DNA from: Rhizopus arrhizus
Taxonomy: Eukaryota; Mucoromycota; Mucoromycetes; Mucorales; Rhizopodaceae
Assembly (NCBI GenBank): GCA_024220505.1
Contig: JAKZZE010000006.1
Location: forward strand, 1 to 64,000
DNA length: 64,000 nt
Reading direction: 5' to 3'
The translations under genes and the position numbers were made by a program. Shown here piece after piece: positions 49,693 through 60,447 of the stretch; position 1 is the stretch's first letter; each line of letters opens with the position of its first letter. Below the pieces are notes generated by a model. The model was not told where the DNA came from and did not search any database. It was given only the letters and a program-made list of their open reading frames with translations.

Positions 49693-51628
49693 GTTTTTTT
49701 TAATGTAAGTGGGGGAAAGAAAAAGAAGGAAAAAAAAAAAAACTGTGTTTTAAAAAAGATAACTTTATTCTCCCCCACAAATATCGGAGTTAGAGATGGT
49801 ACATCTTAGGCACAACGAGTTTCACTTTTTTTTTATAAAGATGGAATTGAATATCCCAATTAGAAGTGAGGAAGTACAATTTGCTTCATTTTATGAGTTA
49901 TATATGAATTATATATGAATTATGTTACTAAAATGGGTTCTTTATAAAACTTAAAAAAGACACATTTTTTTCTCAGATATTTTTGACAAACTGTGCCCCA
50001 TGCGTATTTCTTCATCTTGATTATCCTGTTTAAGAAGTAATCAATTTAGAAGGAGGCTTTGTTTTTTTTTTTCTCATGCTTTACTAAATTAGAATTCTAT
50101 CAATTCCACAAAGATATTATAAGAACAGTTTAAATACTCCTTTATACTTTATCATCAATACTCCAATACCGCTATACTAAAAACTAGAACAGTTTATTAC
50201 AAAAGAGTTTTTTCCGTCAATGAATTAGGTTTTTTTTTTTTTAAAAAAAAAGGGATGTCATTCAAGTAAAGGACAAATAATAGCTTTAATAATACCAGTT
50301 GAATCTTCTTTTTCAGCTTGAAAAAAAAAAAAAAAAAAAAAAAAAAAAACGCTCCTATTCTTCCTATTTTAAAGTGAATATACAATAAAGTTATAACAAG
50401 CATTACGTGCTGCATGATTTTTTATCTGCTGCGGAGATTGTTTATAGGCCCCAGACTAATGACTCATTGTTCATGCAGGCTACTAAATGTACTTTAAGAC
50501 AAAGAGAGGAAGATGAAGGGTCTATATGCTATTATATGTAGAATTATGTGAAGAGCCACGGATGAAGTACTGAATATCATTATTCGATTATAAGCAACAC
50601 AGATCGCTGTCTCAACTGAGCTTATTTTTACTAATAAATGTTTCAATCTGATTTGTAAGCATAGTTAACATTTAAGCACTTTATGTTTTGTTCATCTTTT
50701 GCATGATGATATGAAGAACAATTATGTTAAAATTAGAAGAAATAAATCTATAAAGTGCTGGCGGCTCCAAATAGCGTATTGGAATACTAACGCTAGTATC
50801 AGATACTTTTTTTTCTTCCATTATTTACATAGAGTATGTAAAAGAGATTCAATACACTAAGAAGGCAATGCATACGTTTTTATTATATACCTTATGAAGT
50901 TAAAGAACAACTCCTAAAAACAAGGATTAAGTTGTTAAGTTCAGGAACTTCAATAAAATGAATACTACAGTTACCCAAATTTTATTTTTTATTTCTCTAG
51001 TCGTCGTATTTAATCATTGGTGATGCCCTTATTCATTATTCTCTTATTTGATCTCGGTCCAGACTATGTCAGACGATACAATGAATAGTTAGGCATTATA
51101 ATTCAGGGCTCATTCCAAATTATTCGTTTCTCTCCTTTTTTTTTTTTTTTTTTTTTTCTTACTTGATAAACAATAGTTGTCAGTTATTGACTTCATTGTT
51201 TTCATATAAGTATCAAATTGTCAGCTATTCAATATACTCTCAACTTACCTTTTTCTACGTAAAAGGAAAAAAATAAAAATAAGAAGGACAATATGAAGCA
51301 TTTTATTATTGAAACATAATGGACTACAAAAATGGTTGACATATCAGAATGACTATCTCATATCCTTCAAATAACTTCAGGTGTACTTAATAGTTTAGCC
51401 TCAACATTCAACTATAAAATATCAGACTATTATACTGCAGCAAAGAGGCAGCAAAATGCCTTCAAACCAAACAATAGAGATGACCATTTGAATTCTTTAT
51501 TAACAAAGCTCATGTCACAGCATTCAAAGCATATATACACATATAAAATACATTCATATTCAACGATTTTTTTTCTTGTATACATTTACACAGTCATTTC
51601 AACTCCTTTTATTTAAAATACAAGAAAC
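49693..51628. other. 1.9-kb intergenic stretch, no gene seen
   Basis: AT-rich, with adjoining T and A runs at about 50,230-50,250 and an A run at 50,320-50,349. Neither strand has a frame with recognisable domains or splice-linked pieces. It contains the promoter of the zinc-cluster regulator and the 3' side of eS26. Confidence 0.45.
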
Positions 51629-52267
51629 TTAAGCCTTGTTAGCGGCCTATCATAGCGTAAGTTAATATTTTGTGGTTTTATACGATCCTTGTGATTACCT
51701 TTTGGAATCTAAATCTAGGAGGAGGAAGACGGTTGCGACGGTCGACAGCAGAGCGAACACGGACAACACGGGCGTGAATAGCACAAGAGATACAGTAGTG
51801 AAGCTTAACATACAACTTGGGAATAGCATATTCCTCATAGATGGAAGCTTCTTGAAGATCACGAACAGCAGCAGTTTCTACCATGTTACGGATAGTGAAA
51901 CGCTTGATGGCCTTGTCCTTGGGAACGCAACGGTAGCAGTTGATACAACGAACAAATTTGGTGTGGCCACGTCCGTGCTTGTTACGTCCGTTATTTCTTC
52001 TTTTACAGGTCTACGAATAGTATGAGTTTAACTTTGATGTGTAATTTGAAAAAAATAAAGAAAGTGCGAAATGAAAAAAGGTTCAATTGCATTTTCCCCT
52101 TTCCATGGTAGCAAGTAATCATCAATATGTTGTATCTTTTGCTGAACCATCCATTGTCTTATTCCATCCATCCATTATAATTATATATCCATCAAAAGCA
52201 TACTGAACCAATTTCATTTCGTCTCTCTCTCTCTTTTTTTTTGTTGTTGTATATGTCAACTTACCAT
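51629..52267 (-). CDS. RPS26: 40S ribosomal protein eS26
   Basis: It sits at the mRNA exit channel of the small subunit. Exons (minus strand): 52265-52267 (the ATG only), 51699-52010, 51629-51646; 333 nt, 110 residues. Intron 1 starts GTAAGT directly after ATG and ends TAG before ACC TGT, giving [17 protein letters not shown], the expected N-terminus. The zinc-binding cysteines are CINC in the first half and CISC in [19 protein letters not shown]. The C-terminus after the last intron is AANKA. Without intron 1 there is no in-frame start before an internal Met, so this start is needed. The upstream ABCC stop is 136 bp away. Confidence 0.95.
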
Positions 52268-52402
52268 ACTGTTTTATTAGAGAAAGGGAAACTTCCTGGT
52301 GGATTTGATAATCCATTTTCACAATTCGAAACATTCGGAAATTGAATTTTTTTTTATTCAAAAATACAAATAAAATAAGGGGAATAACGTCTAAGTAGCA
52401 AT

Positions 52403-55400
52403 TTAATGTTTGCCTTCATGTTTTCTCTTTGCGATAGTTAATAATTCGTTGAATTCACCAGAACGAATACACATTTGATTGAAAATACCACCTTCTTTAG
52501 TCATTAATGTATAAGGTGTATCATATTCCATCACTTTTCCATGATCCAATACTAAAATACGATCATAATCTGCAACTGTACGAATACGATGAGCAATACA
52601 GAGCAAAGCAGAATCAGAGAATTCTGTTCGAATTGTTTCTTGAATTTTGTGATCTGTATCGAAATCAACGGAGGATGTGGCTTCATCTAAAATAATAAGG
52701 GATGATTTCTTGACAAGGGCACGAGCCAAGGCAATCAACTGTCTTTGACCTTGAGACCAATTGGATCCATTTTCAGTAACAGGTGAATCTAGCGATATTT
52801 GATTTTCCCCTTGTTGATTTTCATCGTCAATTAGATGAGCACGTTTCAAGGAAGCCCAGAGTTCGACATCATCATGCTGACCGAATGGATCGAGGTTACT
52901 GCGAAGTGTTCCTGAGAAAAGGACAGGGTCTTGAGGGATGATGGTAAGACGAGAACGAAGGATGTTGAGGCCAATCTTGTGAATATCAACACCATCAATA
53001 TAAATCGCACCACTTGTAGGTTCCATGAAACGGAAGAGAGAAAGAGCCAGGGTGGATTTGCCAGAGCCCGTACGACCCACGATACCAATCTTTTCACGAG
53101 GGTTGACCTTGAAGGAGACCTGACGAAGGACTGGTGGATTCTCAGGTGCGTATTGCATGACTAAATCCCTGACTTCGACACTACCATTCTCTGGCCAGTG
53201 AGGACCCGGTGCAGTTTCAGGAATCTCCGAAGGTGGTTCTTCTTCAACATCAAGATATTCATGAACTCGCTCAATCGCATTCATATTCATTTCATTCATG
53301 GCGTAATTACGAACAACCCACAAGACATGATGTGTGAAAGTAAGTGAATAACTAAGGGAAAGACCGGCTAATCCAGGATCAATCCAATCTCGTGCCAACA
53401 CAAGTACAAAACCTGTACAGAAGCCAACAAAGGCACCGAGTACATCCACACGACAATGGAGCCATCGGTTGGTGGCCCACATCCAGATAAACGGTCTGTT
53501 GTTGCTATCAATCTTTGCATAGTTTTCATTAATAAATCTTTGCTGACTACCAAAGGCACGGATGGTGGTAACACCAGCAACACTTTCATTGAATTGCACA
53601 TAGATAGGACTGCGAGAGACAGAGTTAAGACGTTTCATATCGCGTGATGTTTCCAAATAGTAGGAACCAATCATACAAAATAGACCAGCGATAACTACAC
53701 CAGGAATAAGGAAGGTAGGAGTGACACAAGATACCAAGATGATGACACATAAAGTGGCAACCATAGCATAAATCAAGAAAGAAAGTGAAGGACCTACTTC
53801 TTGATCGATAGTGGCCAAATCAGACGAAAATCGGTTCACGATACGGCCCAAAGGTGTAGTGTCATAAAAGCGAACCTTGGCACGCAGGATACGATCCAGT
53901 AATTGTTTATGAATACGACGTGAAGCATTCAAGGTACCAGTGAAAAGGATAAATACACGAAGAGAGTTCATAACCATAGCAATCATACCAATGACAAAAT
54001 AAATGCCTAAATAATAAGTAACATCTACAGATTCTTCCAGTTGAAGAGTTTCAGATGTTTCTTGAGCAGTAGGCTGAAAATAAAAGTTCAAAAGACTTGC
54101 ACCTTGACCAGATATAGAGATAGGATGGCCAGAAAAGACATTGGCAGAAACAGTAGCAGTTGCATTAGAAACAGGCTCTTGCTTTCCATACGCAGCAGAC
54201 CATACTTTAATCCAGTAATCTTGACCAAGTACTGTAGCTTGAGCAACACAGAATAAAATAAGAATAATGATCCAAAAGAAATAACCACCAGAAGCATTGA
54301 TATAAGTTTTATAAACAACCATTGGTACACCACCTTCAGCACGAACTTCATCTTGAGTGAGCTTACCACCATCTTTAGCAGTCGTCTTCTTATTCACTGT
54401 CTTAGGAACAGTAGGAATAGGGCCATCTACAGCGCTCTCTTCCAAACCTTCAGCTTTTTCTTCCTCTGCATTCGAAAGCTCTTCACCAAGCACACCAGAT
54501 TTCAATACCTGTTTGGGTGTTCCTGCACCAGTGACTTCACCATCCTTGAGAGCAACTACATAAGCAGCACCGTTCAAGCAAAGACCGACATGATGCGTGA
54601 CCAAGATCACGGTACGGTCCTTCATCAAATCACCTGACAGACAGTGTTCATACAAATGCTTGGCAGTATGAGCGTCAACAGCACTAAGACAATCATCCAA
54701 TATGACTGTTGTTGCTTGAGAATAGACTGCACGTGCAATAGCCACACGCTGTTTTTGTCCGCCACTCAGGGTGATGCCCTTTTCACCCACTTCAGTCGCA
54801 TCTCCAAATTCAAGTATCTCTAAATCACGCGTCAATGCGGTCATGTACAGCACATTCTCATAACGTTCTTCATCAAAAGGCAATCCAAAGAGAATATTGT
54901 CACGAATACTGCAGTTTTGCAACCAAGCGGTTTGAGCAACATAGGCAATACCAGAGACAGCACCGCCCAAGGGACTTGATCTGTTAGGGACAATACGGGG
55001 AAGGATAGCTTGACCGGACAGACGATAGGTTTCACCCAACAAACTGGCCAGTAAAGTGGTCTTGCCGGATCCAGTAGGACCACACACGATAGACAATTTC
55101 CCAACAGGGAAAGAGAGGTTGAGGTTCTTGATAGCAGGTTTGCAGACACCCTCTGTAGGCTTACTCTCCCAGCTGAAAGTAGCATTATTAACAAATCCAA
55201 TCATGGTACCATTCGCATCGTTTTCATTCACCGGATCAACTTCATCTTCATCCAAAAAGTTTTCGATACGCTTCACAGAGACATTAGCCTGAAGAGTCAA
55301 GGAGATCATCATAGGGAACTCATCAAGAGCACCACGGAAGGTATTGAAGAGAGCCAAAGCAGTGAAGGCAATCGAGGCATTCAAGCTATTGGATTCGGTG

Positions 55401-57334
55401 TAGACATAAAACACAGTGACCATGATGGCAATAGGGATAACGAACCATGCGTTCAAGATCCACATAAACATCATCAAACGTGAACGAATGGCACTCAGCT
55501 CATCATCTCTAGCCTTAATAATACGCTTCTTGAATTCACTTTCCCAAGCAAAGAACTTGACAATACGAATGGCAGACAACAGCTCGTTCATGAGTTTCAG
55601 ACGCTTGTCGGTGGCAGACATGACAGATTCATGAAGTTTTTCAAAGCGTCGACTGATATAATAAGTAATCGGCTGACAAAGAAGCATGACAAGTACACCC
55701 CAAAGGGCAGCATTACCCAAAAGTTTGTATAAACTACAGATACTGATAATAATCTGAATAGGATAAGAGTAAATGTAAAAGATATATGCAGAAACTTCTG
55801 CCACTTTTTGAGCATCGACCGAAAGTAAGTTATTCACATTACTCTTCTTTTCATCAACAACTCCAGTCGAATCTTCTTCAGTATTACTTTGGTCACGACG
55901 ACGTAAGGATTTTGAAAATACTTCACCGATAACAATAGACTGAATGCGAATACCAAGCACACGACCAATGTAAAGACCCTGTTGGAGGAAAAGGGACTGA
56001 GCTGAATTGGTAACAAATAAGCCAAGGACATAAAAAAAGGCGGTTGATACAGGTTCACCATGAGGGTTTTCAATGTATGTAATGATCTTGTTCAAAAAGA
56101 AGGGAGGACCAAACAAGAGGATACACCAGGAAATACAGTACAGAAGTTGAATGAAAAGAGGAATTTTAAAAGTACGAAATAAGGTTGAGACGATACTCTT
56201 GGATTTCTTGTGGTCTCTATAATTGGATAAAGCATGTTTGGCACGATTGTCTGATGGTAATTCAACCAGATCATCATCGTTCAAGGTACGGCGATATCCT
56301 TCCTTCATCATCACATTCACCCAACTAAACATGAATTTGGAGTAAAGTGAAGCCCAGTTCTCGGTAGACAAGACACGACCCTATTTAGACAATAAGTAAA
56401 GATATCAAGCATTTCTCTTTTCTTCTTTACTGATTCTGTAATAACAGGTTTTGAAGGAGCATTTCTAGTTTCGTTGATAATCAAAACAATCAAGACAAAA
56501 CTAATCAAGGTTGTCCAGACTGAAAGTTTATATCCCAAGACGGACTCGTAATCTAATTTCGAAATATAAAAAGACCTTGTATTGACACAACCAATCAAGA
56601 AATCAGCAGCATAGAGTATATTGAGATGATTACAAATAGTATTTGCTAATAGACTGTAATTTGCAGAAAGATAGATATTTACGATTGAAAGAATAAATCC
56701 GTAAATCTAAAATCATACATATTTTGTTAATTAGCCCATCTTCTGTATATCTATTTCTTGTATTTACCCAAAAAGCAGCATGAGCCATATAGGCTACTGT
56801 TATTTGTAGCTCTGATCCTTCATTCTCTCCTGATTTGTACTTGCCCTGATGAATCTTTTGAATAGCGAAAAGGTAAAGAGTGAATTGAATAAAAGAGAAA
56901 AGGAATCGAGACAGGTTGAATAATGACCAACGATTAGAACTGATGGGTATATCCATAGTAACAGTATCATCAGATGCGCTATCTGGTCTAATAGCTGAAC
57001 CATAATTGTTTGTGGTAGGCAAATGAGAACTCTTTAAAAGTGGCTCATAACCTTGGTTTCTAGATTTATAATATTTGATTGAAGCAAATAGAATGCCAAT
57101 CATTGACCCAGTGAGAAAGGTGATAGGAAGTAGTCCATCAATCACTCTGCATAATAAAAAAAAAAAGTTAAAATTTTTTAATCCAATTCTCTTCTTTAGC
57201 TTACAATTCTCTAAAACAAGGAGCAAAATCATTGTCTATCCACGGTTGCTATATGTAAATAATAAGTTGTTGTTTTATGTTTCAAGTAAGGGAAAAGGAA
57301 GAAGGATGCTTACAGATAAACCACAATTTAGCAT
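52403..57334 (-). CDS. ABCC (MRP-type) multidrug/conjugate transporter with TMD0
   Basis: Probable vacuolar or plasma-membrane ATP-driven pump for conjugates. Exons (minus strand): 57314-57334, 57205-57248, 56768-57146, 56431-56706, 52403-56380; 4698 nt, 1565 residues. TMD0 (about 1-230) starts MLNCGLSQPWIDNDF. TMD1 follows, then NBD1 with Walker A GPTGSGKTTLL (about 674), signature LSGGQKQRVAIARA and Walker B ending LDDCLSAVDAH, where Asp replaces the catalytic Glu as usual in ABCC NBD1. TMD2 contains a long extracellular loop. NBD2 has GRTGSGKSTLAL, WSQGQRQLIALARAL and the catalytic Glu in ILDEATSSVD. The LDDCLSAVD form resembles the Ybt1/Vmr1 branch. The first coding exon is 21 nt. Confidence 0.95.
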
Positions 57335-58551
57335 TGTGTCTGTTAGTAATAAAGAGAGAAGAAAAGAATTTTTAAAAAAAAAAAATTTAGATTTAATTAT
57401 TTATCTCAGCGCACCGATACTCATTGATATTCCAAAATGGTTTGTAATTTCTTTTTCTGGAATATCTTTTTCTTTTTTTTTTTTTTTTTACTGCCGCTAT
57501 TCGGGCCAAAAAGATAGAATTTAATTCTTGTTTAACATCAAGAACATCAATGAGGATCTGCTTAAACCAAAATCATGATCATTCGCCATTTGTGTTACTT
57601 GACTGCGGCAAAAAAAAAGGACACGTAAGCTCTTGAGTAATTCATATACTATCCTCTTGATTATGTGAAATGGCAATGCTTTTGATGATTCTCGCTGAAA
57701 ATTCAAAAAAAAAAAAAAATTATTTAATCAACTTTATGTTTTTTTTTCTATTGTTCAATATATTTTAGGATATTTGTGTTATGATAAATAACTGCGGTAC
57801 AAAAAAAGAAAAAAAAAAAAAAAAGAAAAAAAAAAAAAAGTAAACCTTATATGAAACATGTGGATGAAAATAGGTCAATTGATACCGTGTATTTTCTATA
57901 TCAAATCATACTTACTATCTTTTACTAAACAAATGATTATAAAGGATTGTATAATTCAATGCTTTATAAAGTGTTACGTAAGATATACTATTATAATGAT
58001 TGATCTACCTTGTGTACATAAACAACACTACTGTGATACCAAATAAAGCCCTATTGTTTCCTTGTGTTATTCAATCATTTGTTTAGGGGGAGAGGTAAGT
58101 AAGCTGTATCCACTATCTGTTTTAATGCTTTGATTAAAAAAAAAAAAAAGATTTAAAATATATTCTTAAAAGTATCGTTTTATCAATAAATTGATGTTAT
58201 AAGCATGTATTCTAAACTTTCTATTATTACATGTGAATCATAAGACATTGCTGATAAATCTTTTTTTTTTCTATTAGCTTCATACATGACTCATACAAAC
58301 AATTCTAAGGCACAAAGTTAAATGACATGATTTTTAGCTATGTTTTATGATACATGATTGGACTCAATTCAAAAAAGTGAATATCAATTGACATATTTAT
58401 TAAATAAGAATAAAAAATAAAAGCAATTGAAACCTATAGTATAACAAATATAAAGAGAAAGATTTATTTGTATTCCGTTTATTGTAAAGTCAATTTTATC
58501 TTATATTCTCTCGTCTGACACTTTCTTATTATAAAATCATTATTGTACATC
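57335..58551. other. Intergenic, no gene seen
   Basis: Contains several A runs (about 57,704-57,718 and 57,800-57,840). Small frames here have no support. It includes the ABCC promoter and the 3' side of the alginate-lyase-like gene. Confidence 0.45.
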
Positions 58552-59886
58552 TTAAAGCCAGAGTGAACATATGGTATTCTTTGGCCCACTGATCTTTTCA
58601 GCATACTTTGAGTGTTTACAATACTCGACAAATCTACTACAGCAACCATCAATACAAATTCTTTTGGAAATAATATCAACACATCTAGCTGCTTCTGTAA
58701 TATCAATTCCTGGTTTTGTTTGTTCAAACTTGGTAAAGTAAATTGCAGCTAAATGAAGATAATCTCTTTTTAAATGGTATACATCTATGCCAATAGATCT
58801 TGCAAGTTCAGCAATAAATAAAATAGCATGCATATTAAATGCCAAATAATGAAAAGGTTTAGTCCTTTTTGATTCCAGCGGTTGATTTCCAGTCTTTTTA
58901 TCAATCTGCTCTGGCAAGCTTTTTTCAAAAAACTTCTTAATATAATTGGTAAGCTGTAAGGATGATGGATACAAAAAATGTTGAACAGAAACAACATGAA
59001 CCATGTACCATGTGTAAATATTGTTTTTCGCTTTTGAAGCTTGATCAGCCACTGGACTTTCTATGAGCCATTGAGAATAACAAGAAAACCAATGGATGAT
59101 ATGTTGACTAATTGCATGATAACCAGGAAATAAATATAAAGCAGGCAAAACATTTACAACTCTACATAAGCTATATATAAAAAAGAAAGAAAGATTCCTT
59201 TGAGTATTTTGTAGTAGAAAGAAGGATTAACTTGATTACACTCTGGCACTAACAATGCCTTCACCACGTCCTGTCTTTGTTGTATTTTGAGGGCCTCTAA
59301 TGAATTGTGCATAAGTTAAATTAGGGTTCATACGTGTTTTTTCGTTTATAAAAAAGATTTCTAATAATGATATTGCATGTTTTGCATATTTATCTTCCTT
59401 AAAGAAATAATAACCAAGACATAGATACATTATGTTTTCGGCAAATGATTCTAATTGCTGTTGATCTTTTACAGTTCCAATATCTATTTGTATTTTTTAA
59501 TATATAAAATCTTTCTTTTTTTTTAAATGAATTAACCTGGATTTCTTGCTCCATCCTTTCTAATATATTTACTATCTTCATTAGAAGGGTCTTCCTATCC
59601 GTTAAGCATAATAAATAAGTACTTTCCCGTTATTCTTGTATATATAAAGCTATCAATTTACAGGCCACCAAAACCTGATAAAATAAAGAATTAATTCACG
59701 TTGTCACCCCTCTTTTATTCTTTTCCACTCGTGTCATTTACGGTGCATAACTCAAAAAATCACGGACGTCTCCTGTACACGCGATATGAGGGGGTCTTTT
59801 ATCAAATGTTATACTGAAAGGTCCACTTTTTAAGGCATTGTTAGCAAGTTGCGCAAGAGAATCATAGGCTTCCTTTGGTGGATTGT
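58552..59886 (-). pseudogene. Alginate-lyase-family gene missing its 5' end
   Basis: A polysaccharide lyase-like protein, normally secreted. Exons (minus strand): 59742-59886 (cut), 59662-59674, 59537-59594, 59240-59483, 58552-59161; 1070 nt, about 356 residues. Visible family blocks in order: PPKEAYDSLAQLANNALKSG, GDVRDFLSYAP, FWWP in a 13-nt exon, YIRKDGARNPD, MNPNLTYAQFIRG, TGRGEGIVSAR, and a Cys-rich end (CIDGCC). Every junction keeps the frame, so this part looks undamaged. At 59,886 the coding runs directly into the tip of an LTR, so the start codon and signal peptide are separated from the rest. The real substrate need not be alginate. Confidence 0.8.
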
Positions 59887-60447
59887 TGTGAGATTGTTAG
59901 GCTTTCGGGTTTAAGTAGGTTTGGTATAAGTTATTGAGACAAAGTTTTGGTAATCGAATAAAGTATTGGATAAATTAATATCCAAAAAAGAGTAGATAAT
60001 TTGAGTTGTAAGTTCGCTTGAGTAGAGTGACCACCAGATCTTGTTAAGTAGATCAGTCTGAATTGAATAAAAGTAAAATAAAAAGATGAAAGATAAAAGA
60101 TAAAATAAAAAAGAGATTACAATGAAGTATATGATTCAAGGGATTATTGATTCTTCCTATTTATAAAATAAAAGAAGTATTTTGTTTCAAAGGAGATTTA
60201 TTTGGATAAGGTAAGATAATAATAATAATAATAATTCTTGATAAATTGTTGATATTTATATGTTTTTGGTTTTCTTGATTTTGTGATGTTTTTAGATTTT
60301 TGTGTTTTCCTTTGAATTGTGAATTTAGTTGAGTTATTCAATTTCATTGAGTTTATCAAAAATATTGAGGACATGAACTTAGTTCAGGTCCGAACTTTCT
60401 TCGTCAAGTGGTACAGTTTGATTGAAAAAATTTCTATTTTCGTCACA
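59887..60447 (-). repeat. 3' LTR of the gypsy element
   Basis: 561 bp; on the element strand it starts TGTGACGAAAATAG and ends CAATCTCACA, so the tips TGTGA/TCACA are inverted. It is the same family as the solo LTR at 15,814-16,369. The next five bases outside (59,882-59,886, ATTGT on the plus strand) would be the target duplicate; the partner lies outside the window. Confidence 0.88.
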
